Source: Prevotella sp. UBA2756 | GTDB taxonomy: Bacteria > Bacteroidota > Bacteroidia > Bacteroidales > Bacteroidaceae | Direction of reading: 5' to 3' | DNA: 61,596 bases | Assembly: GCA_002353205.1 (NCBI GenBank) | Contig: DEJE01000026.1 | Span: 20,100-81,695, forward strand | Shown here: positions 16,195-24,195 of the stretch, in pieces | How the letters are laid out: every line of letters begins with the position of its first letter | How positions within the stretch are numbered: position 1 is the stretch's first letter | Program-made: the position numbers and the translations under genes | The notes under the pieces: generated by a model | Databases searched by the model: none | What the model was told of the DNA's origin: nothing | Seen by the model: the letters and a program-made list of their open reading frames with translations, nothing else

Positions 16195-17040
16195 TTAGGT
16201 TGATGAGAGATGATTGGCCAGAAAGCGGCGGGCCACCTCCACGGGGACGCCGCGACGGCGCGAGTAGTCGCGCAACTGGTCGTCGCCGATGCGCCCCACG
16301 TCGAAATAGCGAGCCTGGGGATGGGCGAGCATCAGTCCGCTCACCGACGCATGGGGCACCATCATGCCGCTCTCGGTGAGTCGGATACCGATCTGCTTCA
16401 TGCCGATGAGGTCGTAGAGGATGAAGTTCAGACTGTTGTCGGGCAGCGACGGATAGCCCACGGCGGGGCGAATGCCTTGGAAAGCTTCGATGTGGAGCTG
16501 CTGGATGGTGAGCTGCTCGTCGGGGGCATAGCCCCAATAATGTCGCCGGACCTCCATGTGCATCACCTCGGCAGCGGCCTCGGCAAGGCGGTCGGCAAGC
16601 GTCTGCGCCATCATCTTACTGTAGGGATCGTCGTCGCAATCGGCCGTCAGGTGATGGTCCACGGTGGTGGCAAACACGCCCACGGTGTCGGTTTCACCCG
16701 CTGAGAGCGGCCGAACGAAGTCGGCCAGGCAGAGGCAGGGTGCTCCCACTGCTGCCGGTCGCTGCTGTCGGAGCATCGGCAGGCGCACGGCAGGCGACGA
16801 GAGCGGCACCTCGTCGGGCCACAGCAGCAGGTCGTCCTCATCGCCATTGGCCCGAAAGAGTCCGAAGAGTGCCGTCGCCTGATACTTCCCATCGAGGACC
16901 TGTAGCTGTTCGATGGCCTCGCGGCGCAGCTTCAATCGCTCTTCGTCCCCGCAGTTGCTCACTCCCCAAGCATGGTCGAAGTAGGGCCAGTTGATGTATG
17001 GCGTGAGCTGGCCGATGTCGTACGTCAGTCGGCAGATCAT
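16195..17040 (-). CDS. Stand-alone MetH reactivation (AdoMet-binding) domain protein
   Basis: A 281-aa protein matching the C-terminal activation domain of cobalamin-dependent methionine synthase, without the homocysteine, folate or cobalamin-binding modules. Characteristic phrases are MAQTLADRLAEAAAEVMH, RRHYWGYAPDE, IRPAVGYPSLPD (the AdoMet-binding RxxxGYP signature), IGIRLTESGMMVPHASVSG and HPQARYFDVGRIGDDQL. In full MetH this domain supplies AdoMet for reductive methylation of inactivated cob(II)alamin. Here it would have to act in trans on a separate synthase. The ATG overlaps the pyrC stop by four bases, so it is translationally coupled to dihydroorotase. I see no frameshift; a larger frame upstream is not lost. 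Confidence 0.85.
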   Translation of the reverse strand: MICRLTYDIGQLTPYINWPYFDHAWGVSNCGDEERLKLRREAIEQLQVLDGKYQATALFGLFRANGDEDDLLLWPDEVPLSSPAVRLPMLRQQRPAAVGAPCLCLADFVRPLSAGETDTVGVFATTVDHHLTADCDDDPYSKMMAQTLADRLAEAAAEVMHMEVRRHYWGYAPDEQLTIQQLHIEAFQGIRPAVGYPSLPDNSLNFILYDLIGMKQIGIRLTESGMMVPHASVSGLMLAHPQARYFDVGRIGDDQLRDYSRRRGVPVEVARRFLANHLSST

Positions 17041-18359
17041 CTGAAGCGCAGTTCTTCTCCGCGACTGTCGTCGTCGAAGACTCCGTTATTATATATAAGG
17101 TGGCCGTTGCAGAACGTCTGTTCCACGCGCCACTGGTATTCGTGACCTTCCATCGGGCTCCATCCGCACTTGCTCTGGATGATGTCGGGGGTGACTGTCC
17201 ACGGCGAATGAGGCCTGACAAGCACAAGATCGGCCTTGAATCCGGGACGGATGAAACCACGATCACGCACTTCAAAGAGTCGAGCCGGGTTGTGACACAT
17301 CAGTTCCACCAAGCGTTCGAGGCTCATCACGCCCTCGTCGGTGAGCTCGAGCATGGTGGGCAGCGAGAACTGCACCATCGGCATGCCCGACGTTGCGCGC
17401 GCCGCCCCACCCTGTTTCTCCTCAAGAAGATGGGGAGCGTGGTCGGTACCCACGGTTGTTATCTGCCCGTTGGTGAGCGCCTTGCGCAGAGCATCGCGGT
17501 CGGCAGCCGTCTTGATGCTGGGGTTGCACTTGATGCGTCCGCCCAGACGAGCATAGTCGGCATCGCTGAAGAAGAGATGAGCGATGACGGCCTCGGCCGT
17601 GATATGGCTGTCGGTGCCGAAGAACTCCAGCTCGCGCGCCGTGCTGACATGCGCCACATGCAGTCGTGCACCGTAGGTCCTGGCCATCTGCACGGCAAGA
17701 GCCGTGGAACGATAGCAGGCCTCTTCGCTCCTGATGATCGGGTGCATGGCAACGGGCGGATCGTCGCCGTCACTCGCCTTGGCCTTCCGCATGTTCTCGT
17801 TGATGATGCCGGTGTCCTCGCAGTGGGCCATCAGCGGCAGTGACGCCGACTTGAAGATGGCGCGCAGGGCTTCTTCGCGGTCTACGAGCATATTGCCGGT
17901 GCTGCTGCCCATGAAGAGCTTGATGCCTGGAATGCGGTGAGGGTCGAGCAGACTGAAGGTATCGACGTTGTCGTTGGTGGCGCCGTAGAAGAAACTGTAG
18001 TTCACGTGGCTCTTCTGCCGCGCCATGGCGAACTTCGCATCGAGGGCTTCGGGCGTGGTGGTCTGCGGAACGGTGTTGGGCATATCGAAGAACGACGTCA
18101 CCCCACCCCATGCTGCGGCCCGGCTCTCGCTCTCGATGTCGGCCTTGCCCGTCAGTCCGGGTTCGCGGAAATGCACGTGGTCGTCGATGATACCGGGCAA
18201 AACAAAACAGCCTGTGGCATCGACCGTCTGGTCGGCATGCCACAGGGCTGTATGAGGTTGTTCTGAAATCTCTGCTATACGGTCGTTCTCAATGACGATG
18301 GTTCCGCAGAAGGAACGCCCGTCGCTGACGATGGTCGCGTTTTCGATGAGTGTCTTCAT
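17037..18359 (-). CDS. pyrC: Dihydroorotase
   Basis: A 440-aa zinc amidohydrolase that cyclises carbamoyl-aspartate to dihydroorotate in pyrimidine synthesis. Metal ligands are visible: DDHVHFREPGLTGK (about residues 59-72), a later His in PLMAHCEDTG (about 175-184) and LHVAHVSTARE (about 234-244), and the catalytic Asp in TVGTDHAPHLLEEK (about 307-320). The length fits the class-I form. Its 3' end overlaps the MetH-domain gene by four bases, and a DUF4369 lipoprotein gene lies 15 bases downstream of its start codon side on the same strand. Confidence 0.95.
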   Translation of the reverse strand: MKTLIENATIVSDGRSFCGTIVIENDRIAEISEQPHTALWHADQTVDATGCFVLPGIIDDHVHFREPGLTGKADIESESRAAAWGGVTSFFDMPNTVPQTTTPEALDAKFAMARQKSHVNYSFFYGATNDNVDTFSLLDPHRIPGIKLFMGSSTGNMLVDREEALRAIFKSASLPLMAHCEDTGIINENMRKAKASDGDDPPVAMHPIIRSEEACYRSTALAVQMARTYGARLHVAHVSTARELEFFGTDSHITAEAVIAHLFFSDADYARLGGRIKCNPSIKTAADRDALRKALTNGQITTVGTDHAPHLLEEKQGGAARATSGMPMVQFSLPTMLELTDEGVMSLERLVELMCHNPARLFEVRDRGFIRPGFKADLVLVRPHSPWTVTPDIIQSKCGWSPMEGHEYQWRVEQTFCNGHLIYNNGVFDDDSRGEELRFR

Positions 18360-18374
18360 TCATTTGTGAACTGT

Positions 18375-19184
18375 TCATTCATTGGTGGTCAGGCTGTCGG
18401 CCTCTGTGGGAGCAGCCAGTTCGGCAGGCGTGGGCACATGGGGCAGCGCGGCCTTGGCAGGTTCGGCAGGCAAGGCGACGCCGGGATCGGCCGTTCCGTT
18501 GGCAATGGCCTCGTTTTCCTTGGCCTTGCTGTAGTAGTCGCGCACGTAGGCATCGTTCTTGAAGTTGTCCGACGCCTTGGCCATGAGGGCCTCAATCCAC
18601 GGCTGGAGCACGGGATGAGGATATCCGGCTGTCATCATGAAGAAGACACCCGGGCCGAGTGCGTTGTCGAAATTATCTTCTATGAACGAGGTGACGAGCT
18701 GGTCGGTGTTGCTCACAATCTCGTTGTACTCCTGGTTGAGGCGCTGGCGCGTGGCGTTCTCGTCCTCACCGTCCATGATGGCCTGGCTCTCCTTGTGAGG
18801 CAGGTCGGCAATCTGGTTCTGCAGCTTGCCATACTCTTCCATGAAGTCCGACAGTTTGTCGTTGAGAGGAGTGCCGCTGGCACGCTGCTGCATGTTGTCG
18901 ATGCGCACCACGATGTCGCCGCTCTCGATGACGATGGGCAGAATGCCGTCGTTGTCGACGCAGAGCGTGGCCATCCGCGTGCTGTCTACCGTGCCCGTGA
19001 AATGGAACTGTCCGTGGACGACATCGCACGAGTCTACATTCTTCAGCGTATTGTTGCTGTAGACCTTCAGGTAGAGCATGTGTCCATCGAGCATCTGCAC
19101 GTTGGAAGAGCCTTGGATGTTATAGCTGTTCGCACACGAGGTGAGGGCAGCCAGTGTCAGCATCGCGTAGATTATTCTGTTCAT
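18375..19184 (-). CDS. DUF4369-type lipoprotein
   Basis: A 269-aa exported lipoprotein: MNRIIYAMLTLAALTSC gives a lipobox Cys at residue 17. The region at about 20-110 (SSNVQMLDGHMLYLKVY, HFTGTVDSTRMATL, GDIVVRID) matches the DUF4369 beta domain common at the N-terminus of Bacteroidota TlpA-like disulfide proteins. No thioredoxin domain follows. Instead there is a helical part and an Ala/Pro/Glu-rich tail (PAEPAKAALPHVPTPAEL). The ATG at 19182-19184 is chosen because the promoter box lies at 19228-19235 and the frame upstream has no signal sequence. The function is unknown. Confidence 0.8.
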   Translation of the reverse strand: MNRIIYAMLTLAALTSCANSYNIQGSSNVQMLDGHMLYLKVYSNNTLKNVDSCDVVHGQFHFTGTVDSTRMATLCVDNDGILPIVIESGDIVVRIDNMQQRASGTPLNDKLSDFMEEYGKLQNQIADLPHKESQAIMDGEDENATRQRLNQEYNEIVSNTDQLVTSFIEDNFDNALGPGVFFMMTAGYPHPVLQPWIEALMAKASDNFKNDAYVRDYYSKAKENEAIANGTADPGVALPAEPAKAALPHVPTPAELAAPTEADSLTTNE

Positions 19185-19227
19185 AAGTTTATGTAATACG
19201 CCGTTTTTGCGGCACATCTAATCTGTG

Positions 19228-19235
19228 CAAATGTA
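19228..19235 (-). promoter_or_regulatory. Promoter -7 box of the DUF4369 gene
   Basis: It reads TACATTTG on the minus strand, 44 bases upstream of the chosen ATG. It is the likely start of the DUF4369-pyrC-MetH-domain-phosphoesterase run. Confidence 0.65.
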
Positions 19236-19294
19236 CGATGTATTATTGAAGTACGGAAAATTTTTTATGCTATTTAAAACAAAAGTGCATTCTT

Positions 19295-19723
19295 TTAGCG
19301 TTTTTTTGCCTCTTTGTCCAGCTCGTGAGATATTCTGTGTGTGGTGTATACCTCGAGGATGGCAGCTATGAGCAGCACGACTACCCATTTGTTGTATATA
19401 TAAGTAAGGTAGGCCATGCTGCCGTTGTGGACATGGGCATAGAACCAGGGGCGCACGAAGCCGTAGGCACACTCCACCATAAGCACTCCTGCCAGCACGA
19501 AGAGCACGTCGGCCATGATGGTGATGCGGCGCAGACGGCGTATGACGAAGTCGTTGCCCTCGTAGCGCTGGCTGATCTGCATCGCCGCGAAGAGCAATGC
19601 TCCGGCCAGAAAGATCCACGATGCCACGCCGCGCATGGCAAAGACGTACATGCCGGCTCCCACAACCATCAGCATGCCGCCCACAAGGAACAGCATGCTC
19701 TGCAACTTACTCAGCTGTCTCAT
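19295..19723 (-). CDS. Four-helix inner-membrane protein
   Basis: A 142-aa protein with four hydrophobic segments: MLFLVGGMLMVVGAGMYVFA, VASWIFLAGALLFAAMQI, IMADVLFVLAGVLMVECAY and WVVVLLIAAILEVYTTH, ending in a basic tail. It starts inside the last codons of the FtsB/DivIC gene (17-base overlap), so it is coupled to that cell-division gene. I do not recognise a named family; similar short proteins next to ftsB are common in the order. The function is unknown. Confidence 0.8.
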   Translation of the reverse strand: MRQLSKLQSMLFLVGGMLMVVGAGMYVFAMRGVASWIFLAGALLFAAMQISQRYEGNDFVIRRLRRITIMADVLFVLAGVLMVECAYGFVRPWFYAHVHNGSMAYLTYIYNKWVVVLLIAAILEVYTTHRISHELDKEAKKR

Positions 19724-20045
19724 GCGCCATTTTCTTTACGGGTTCCAAGTCGTCGCTCAGCACGAAGATGTCTTCATCGTCGGCTTTCATGAAATAACGC
19801 TCGCGGGCTATCTTCGTGATGGCCTTCGGATTGCGCCGCAGCTCCATCAGCTGAGCCTCATCGCGGTCGTACTGGGCGTTGTATTTATCAATCTGCTCCT
19901 GCAGTTCGCTGATCTGCATCTCGTACTTCAAACGCTGCACGAAACTGTTCTCATCGAGGAACCCCACGATGAGCACGCCGACAATCATCACTATCCAGTA
20001 CTTGTTGTGGCTCAGGAAACTGTACAGAGGGTTGTTCTTACTCAT
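19707..20045 (-). CDS. Septum formation initiator FtsB/DivIC-like protein
   Basis: A 112-aa bitopic division protein. A short cytoplasmic N-terminus is followed by one membrane helix (YWIVMIVGVLIVGFLDE, about residues 16-32), then a periplasmic coiled coil (FVQRLKYEMQISELQEQIDK). After this comes the conserved RNPKAITKIARERYFMK region typical of DivIC/FtsB. In other bacteria it forms a complex with FtsL and FtsQ at the septum. The ATG at 20043-20045 is chosen; eleven further codons upstream overlap the promoter. A TAACTTTG box lies at 20067-20074, divergent from the dnaX promoter. Confidence 0.88.
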   Translation of the reverse strand: MSKNNPLYSFLSHNKYWIVMIVGVLIVGFLDENSFVQRLKYEMQISELQEQIDKYNAQYDRDEAQLMELRRNPKAITKIARERYFMKADDEDIFVLSDDLEPVKKMAHETAE

Positions 20046-20066
20046 GTTTTTTTCGTTATTTGGTGG

Positions 20067-20074
20067 CAAAGTTA
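20067..20074 (-). promoter_or_regulatory. Promoter -7 box of ftsB/divIC
   Basis: It reads TAACTTTG on the minus strand, 22 bases upstream of the ATG. It is divergent from, and 30 bases apart from, the dnaX box. Confidence 0.65.
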
Positions 20075-20096
20075 GCAATTATTCCTGAGAATTTAC

Positions 20097-20104
20097 TATC
20101 TTTG
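20097..20104 (+). promoter_or_regulatory. Promoter -7 box of dnaX
   Basis: It reads TATCTTTG, 21 bases upstream of the dnaX ATG. The leader must be very short. Confidence 0.65.
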
Positions 20105-20124
20105 CACAAAACTTTTGAGAAAAC

Positions 20125-21912
20125 ATGAAAGAATATATCGTTTCGGCACGCAAGTACCGCCCGATGTCGTTCGACTCGGTCGTGGGCCAGTCGGCACTGA
20201 CCACCACGCTGAAAAACGCGGTGAAAAGCGGCAAGCTGGCACATGCCTACCTGTTCTGCGGCCCCCGAGGCGTCGGAAAGACCACCTGCGCGCGCATCTT
20301 TGCCAAAGCCATCAACTGCGAGTCGCCCACCGAAGAGGGTGAGGCCTGCAACGAATGCGAGAGCTGCCAGGCCTTCAACGAGCAGCGGTCGTACAACATC
20401 TTCGAGCTCGACGCCGCCTCGAACAACTCGGTGGAGAACATCAAGGCGCTCATGGAGCAGACACGCATTCCGCCGCAGGTGGGCAAGTACAAGGTGTTTA
20501 TCATCGACGAGGTCCACATGCTCTCCACCGCAGCCTTCAACGCCTTCCTGAAAACGCTCGAAGAGCCGCCCGCACACGTCATCTTCATCCTTGCCACGAC
20601 CGAGAAGCACAAGATTCTGCCCACCATCATCAGCCGCTGCCAGATCTACGACTTCGAACGAATGACGGTGCCCAACATCGTAGGACACCTGAAGATGGTG
20701 GCCGAGAAGGAAGGCATCGCCTACGAAGAGGAGGCTCTGAGCGTCATTGCCGAGAAGGCCGACGGCGGCATGCGCGACGCACTGAGCATCTTCGACCAGG
20801 CGGCATCGTTCTGCCAAGGCAACATCACGTACCAGAAAGTCATCGAAGACCTCAACGTCCTCGACACCGAGAACTACTTCAACATCGTCGACCTGGCCCT
20901 GCAGAACAAAGTGCCCGAGGTGATGGTGCTCCTCAACAACGTCATCGCTAAAGGCTTCGACGGCGGACATCTCGTCGGAGGACTGGCGGCACACATACGC
21001 AACGTGCTCATGGCACGCGACCAGCAGACGCTGCCACTGCTCGAAGTGAGCCAACGACAACTGGAGCGCTACCGCGAGCAGGCACAGAAATGCCCCATTC
21101 ACTTCCTATACAATGCGCTCAAACTGTGCAACCAGTGCGACATCAACTACCGGCAGAGCTCCAACAAGCGCCTGCTCGTCGAGCTCACACTCATCCAGAT
21201 AGCTCAGCTGACGCAAGAAGAGGACACGCCAGCCGCGGGGCGCAGCCCTAAAAGGTTAAAATCCCTGTTTCAGAAACTTATCTCGAACGTCCAGCCAAAG
21301 GCGGCTGCTCAGGGTGCTGCCGGACGTTCCATGGCGAAAAACCGCCCTACGGCAACGGCTCCGCAGGCGACGGCCGCCGCCAACGGCACCGCCGCGACCG
21401 ACGGCAACACCGCCGCCAAGGCGCAAACCATCAAATCGCCCACCATCAAGCTGGCACACATCGGCATGACCTTCAGCAACATGAGGAAAGGTCCCGACAG
21501 CCAACAGCAGCAAAAGCAGGACGACGAGCCACAGGAAAAAGGCGGTAACAAGCATTTCGACGAGGAGCAGCTGCGCATCAAATGGATGGAGATGTGCAAC
21601 CGAATGCCGCAACAGCTGACGGGACTCGCCATGCGCATGAAAAACATGGTGCCCGTCATCACCGAATACCCCACCATCGAGATTGTCGTCGACAACAAAA
21701 TACTGCTCGACCAGCTGACGACCATCCGAAACAAGATTCGCAACACGATGGCCAGAGACCTGAGCAACGCCGACATTCAGCTCAACCTGCGACTGGCCGA
21801 AGCCACCGAAATCACCAAAGTGCTCAACAAGCGCGAGATGTTCGACGAACTGCGGAAAAAGAATCCCGCCATCGAGAAGCTGCGCTCCATCCTCAACCTT
21901 GAACTGACATAA
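20125..21912 (+). CDS. dnaX: DNA polymerase III subunit gamma/tau
   Basis: A 595-aa AAA+ clamp-loader ATPase. Walker A GPRGVGKTT is at residues 46-54. The zinc module has Cys in CNECESCQ (about 73-80). Walker B/DEAH-like FIIDEVHMLS is near 128, sensor 1 FILATTEKHK near 152, and the SRC arginine finger in IISRCQIYDF near 170. Domain III follows to about 365. Residues of about 370-480 are a low-complexity Ala/Thr/Gln/Lys linker, then a C-terminal domain (KWMEMCNRMPQQLTG) that in tau contacts polymerase or helicase. No slippery A-run/stem-loop for gamma frameshifting is evident. A strong terminator follows. Confidence 0.95.
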   Translation: MKEYIVSARKYRPMSFDSVVGQSALTTTLKNAVKSGKLAHAYLFCGPRGVGKTTCARIFAKAINCESPTEEGEACNECESCQAFNEQRSYNIFELDAASNNSVENIKALMEQTRIPPQVGKYKVFIIDEVHMLSTAAFNAFLKTLEEPPAHVIFILATTEKHKILPTIISRCQIYDFERMTVPNIVGHLKMVAEKEGIAYEEEALSVIAEKADGGMRDALSIFDQAASFCQGNITYQKVIEDLNVLDTENYFNIVDLALQNKVPEVMVLLNNVIAKGFDGGHLVGGLAAHIRNVLMARDQQTLPLLEVSQRQLERYREQAQKCPIHFLYNALKLCNQCDINYRQSSNKRLLVELTLIQIAQLTQEEDTPAAGRSPKRLKSLFQKLISNVQPKAAAQGAAGRSMAKNRPTATAPQATAAANGTAATDGNTAAKAQTIKSPTIKLAHIGMTFSNMRKGPDSQQQQKQDDEPQEKGGNKHFDEEQLRIKWMEMCNRMPQQLTGLAMRMKNMVPVITEYPTIEIVVDNKILLDQLTTIRNKIRNTMARDLSNADIQLNLRLAEATEITKVLNKREMFDELRKKNPAIEKLRSILNLELT

Positions 21913-21917
21913 ACAAA

Positions 21918-21947
21918 ACAGCCACCTCCGCGGGTGGCTGTTTTTTT
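21918..21947 (+). terminator. Intrinsic terminator of dnaX
   Basis: The 9-bp stem ACAGCCACC/GGTGGCTGT with a six-base loop is followed by seven T, six bases after the stop. Confidence 0.95.
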
Positions 21948-21993
21948 ATTGATTCTCTGTTCCGACTCTAAAAACATGGCGCAGGGCTACGGG

Positions 21994-23031
21994 CTAAAGC
22001 AGCATCATGCCCAGAGTGGCACACTCCTGCCGCATGTCGCAAGGCCAGATGCTCGACTGTATCTCGCCCAGATGACCTTTGTGGAGCAGCACCATGCACA
22101 ACCGGCTCTGCCCGATACCTCCGCCGACGCTCAGCGGCAGCTCGCCGGCCAGCAGCTTCTTGTGGAAATAAAGGTTCTTGCGGTCTTCCTTACCCGCCAG
22201 CTTCAGCTGGCGCATCAGGCTTTCCTCGTCCACGCGGATGCCCATCGACGAGAGTTCCACCGACCGTCCCAGCACGGGATACCAGATCAGGATGTCGCCG
22301 TTCAACCCCTGCAGGCCGTCCTCGCCGGGTGTTGTCCAGTCGTCGTAGTCGGGGGCACGCCCGTCGTGCGGCTCTCCGTTCGACAGTTTGCCGCCGATAC
22401 CTATGATAAACACGGCTCCATATTTCTTTGCGATGAGGTCCTCGCGCTCCTTCACCGTCTTGTCGGGATACATCTGCAGCAACTCCTCGCTGTGGATGAA
22501 ATGGATGGCAGGCGGAAGGAAGGGCTTCAGCTCGGGATAACGCTCGCAGACGAGGAACTCCGTGCGCAGGATGGCGGCATAGATGCGCCGCACGATGTCC
22601 TTCAGGAAGCATGACGTGCGCTGCTCGCGCGTGATGACCGCCTCCCAGTCCCACTGGTCGACGTAGAGCGAGTGCAGGTTGTCGAGCTCCTCGTCGGCGC
22701 GGATGGCATTCATATCGGTATACACACCGTAGCCCGGCTCCACCTTATACTCAGCCAGCGTGAGCCGCTTCCACTTCGCCAACGAGTGAACCACCTCGGC
22801 CTCGGCCTCGTTCAGGTCCTTGATGGGGAACGTCACAGGGCGCTCCACGCCGTTCAGGTCGTCGTTGATGCCCAACCCTTTCAGCACAAACAGGGGTGCC
22901 GTCACACGGCGTAGCCTCAGTTCGGTGCTCAGGTTCTGCTGGAAAAACTCCTTGATCAGCTTGATTCCCAGTTCCGTCTGCCGCATGTCGAGCACCGGTT
23001 GGTACCCTATCGGCTTTATAATCTTACTCAT
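21994..23031 (-). CDS. asnA: Aspartate-ammonia ligase (asparagine synthetase A)
   Basis: A 345-aa class-II aaRS-like enzyme that makes asparagine from aspartate, ammonia and ATP. Family phrases are in order: FFQQNLSTELRLRRVTAPLF (about residues 24-43), GINDDLNGVERPVTFPIK, EAEVVHSLAKWKRLTL, VDQWDWE and, at the C-terminus, GGGIGQSRLCMVLLHKGHLG. The ATG at 23029-23031 (MSKIIKPIGYQP) is chosen because the -7 box at 23074-23081 lies inside the 24-codon upstream extension. The gene is convergent with dnaX. Confidence 0.95.
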   Translation of the reverse strand: MSKIIKPIGYQPVLDMRQTELGIKLIKEFFQQNLSTELRLRRVTAPLFVLKGLGINDDLNGVERPVTFPIKDLNEAEAEVVHSLAKWKRLTLAEYKVEPGYGVYTDMNAIRADEELDNLHSLYVDQWDWEAVITREQRTSCFLKDIVRRIYAAILRTEFLVCERYPELKPFLPPAIHFIHSEELLQMYPDKTVKEREDLIAKKYGAVFIIGIGGKLSNGEPHDGRAPDYDDWTTPGEDGLQGLNGDILIWYPVLGRSVELSSMGIRVDEESLMRQLKLAGKEDRKNLYFHKKLLAGELPLSVGGGIGQSRLCMVLLHKGHLGEIQSSIWPCDMRQECATLGMMLL

Positions 23032-23073
23032 ATCTGTTTTCCTTCTTCTTTTTACCTTTTCATAATTCGCCTG

Positions 23074-23081
23074 CAAAGGTA
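23074..23081 (-). promoter_or_regulatory. Promoter -7 box of asnA
   Basis: It reads TACCTTTG on the minus strand, 43 bases upstream of the chosen ATG. Confidence 0.65.
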
Positions 23082-23253
23082 GTGATAAAATATTAAAATG
23101 CAATGAAAAATTCAGAAAATTATTGCATTTTGACAGAAAATATACCGATTACCGATTCAAAAAGACAGAAAAGATGCCTCAAACGAGCCCCTGTTGTTTT
23201 CATCATGCTCACCTTTTTTCGCCGTTTCTCTTGCACGTTTCGCAAAAAAGAAG

Positions 23254-23261
23254 TATCTTTG
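23254..23261 (+). promoter_or_regulatory. Promoter -7 box of tRNA-Arg
   Basis: It reads TATCTTTG, 21 bases before the mature tRNA 5' end, which leaves room for a leader of about 15 nt. Confidence 0.65.
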
Positions 23262-23282
23262 CACACGAAACGAACGATGTTC

Positions 23283-23356
23283 GGCCCCGTAGCTTAGCTG
23301 AATAGAGCGTCAGATTCCGGTTCTGAAGGTCTTGGGTTTGAATCCCAACGGGGTCA
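23283..23356 (+). tRNA. tRNA-Arg, anticodon CCG
   Basis: A 74-nt cloverleaf. The acceptor stem GGCCCCG pairs with CGGGGTC (one G-T pair). The D arm is GCTT/GAGC, and the anticodon stem TCAGA/TCTGA holds the loop TTCCGGT with anticodon CCG, reading CGG. The variable loop is AGGTC, and the T arm TTGGG/CCCAA has the loop TTTGAAT. The discriminator is A, and CCA is not encoded. The 3' end is duplicated directly downstream. Confidence 0.96.
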
Positions 23357-23388
23357 CAAAAAGCATCCCAAACGGATCACAAAAAAGC
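23342..23388. repeat. Tandem duplication of the tRNA-Arg 3' end
   Basis: The segment beginning ATCCCAACGGGGTCAC (23342) is repeated from 23365 as ATCCCAAACGGATCAC. Both copies run into A-rich AAGC. The second copy is degenerate and could not form the tRNA. Such duplications arise at integration sites within tRNA 3' ends, but simple slippage is also possible. Confidence 0.7.
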
Positions 23389-23416
23389 TTCTCACTTCAT
23401 TGTGGGAAGCTTTTTT
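23381..23416 (+). terminator. Bidirectional terminator after tRNA-Arg
   Basis: The stem AAAAAAGCTTC-CAC pairs with GTG-GAAGCTTTTTT around a five-base loop. It serves the tRNA on the plus strand, and its symmetry also suits the convergent NYN gene. Confidence 0.9.
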
Positions 23417-23436
23417 AGCTGAATGAGGCATGAGCC

Positions 23437-24102
23437 TTATCGTACTATATTGTTTGGAATCCACTTCTCCGGGATCTCGTATTGCTTTATGCCATCTGTA
23501 ACCACGTCGGACATAACAGCCTCACGAAAGCGATGCTCATTCTTGTACAGCAGCACAGGTTTGCTACTATGGTGAAACAGATTATCTCTCAGGTCACAAC
23601 TGAAATTCGACGGTGGGAAATAAACCTTGATGCGTTTATCCGGGTAGTGTTTCTGAATGAATTCCAACGGAGGAACAAGGTCACTATCAGCACTGACAAG
23701 AACTATTACATCGGTGGCGTTAAGTACGCAGTCGCCTAACATGCGTACGGAGATATTCACGTCAGTTTTCTTTTCCTCTGGTCGCGATATGGCATAGTGA
23801 CAGTTAGGACACTGTATTTGCTTTTCGAGGTACTTACCACGCACAATCTCAAATCGATCACCGTTGAGCAACTTATTTGCATTGAGGAAAGCACTCTGAC
23901 GACTGCTTTTCTCAGGATTGAGCGGTGAAGCGGTAAAATAGACAACTTTTTCTAATTGTTGCCCTTCGCCAAGAAAGCTACTACAGAGTTTCACCAGATC
24001 TATCCAATAGTAATCACCCCACTGCGGCTCGTTTCGTTTTGTCCTTCGTAGGCCGTAGTAGAAATTGAATCCGTCAATGTAGAATGTTACACGGTGCGCC
24101 AT
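23437..24102 (-). CDS. NYN-domain (PIN-like) protein
   Basis: A 221-aa protein of the NYN/LabA-like family, PIN-fold metal-dependent RNases. Acidic residues expected at the metal site are present: VTFYIDGFNFYYG (Asp10), KKTDVNISVRML (Asp near 113) and LVSADSDLVPPLE (two Asp near 133-135). A CPNCH motif near residue 98 may bind zinc. Base composition is visibly AT-richer than the neighbours, and the gene lies directly beside the tRNA-Arg 3' duplication, so transfer is plausible. The ATG at 24100-24102 gives the canonical N-terminus. The leader contains a promoter box and an intrinsic terminator, suggesting attenuation. The target RNA is unknown. Confidence 0.85.
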   Translation of the reverse strand: MAHRVTFYIDGFNFYYGLRRTKRNEPQWGDYYWIDLVKLCSSFLGEGQQLEKVVYFTASPLNPEKSSRQSAFLNANKLLNGDRFEIVRGKYLEKQIQCPNCHYAISRPEEKKTDVNISVRMLGDCVLNATDVIVLVSADSDLVPPLEFIQKHYPDKRIKVYFPPSNFSCDLRDNLFHHSSKPVLLYKNEHRFREAVMSDVVTDGIKQYEIPEKWIPNNIVR

Positions 24103-24121
24103 ATTCGTTTTGCAGTATAAT

Positions 24122-24166
24122 AAAAAAGCCGTCCGAAGACGGCCATATCCATTCAAGAAAGAATGG
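24122..24166 (-). terminator. Leader terminator/attenuator upstream of the NYN gene
   Basis: On the minus strand a small hairpin CCATTC/GAATGG (24149-24166) is followed by GCCGTC-TTCG-GACGGC (24128-24143), a stable UUCG tetraloop stem, and six T. It lies between the -7 box at 24188-24195 and the ATG, ending 20 bases before the start codon. Transcripts from this promoter must read through it. Confidence 0.75.
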
Positions 24167-24187
24167 CGGTGCTTTACTAATTTGGTG

Positions 24188-24195
24188 CAAATATA
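24188..24195 (-). promoter_or_regulatory. Promoter -7 box of the NYN gene
   Basis: It reads TATATTTG on the minus strand, about 85 bases upstream of the ATG and upstream of the leader terminator. Confidence 0.6.

Noticed and set aside
16195..17040. Truncated or broken metH gene.
   Set aside because: The gene has its own coupled start and an N-terminal extension, and no remnants of the other MetH modules occur upstream, where pyrC is intact.
20125..21912. Programmed frameshift site for the gamma form of DnaX.
   Set aside because: No AAAAAAG-type slippery run followed by a stem-loop was found at the expected place after domain III; only scattered lysine codons.
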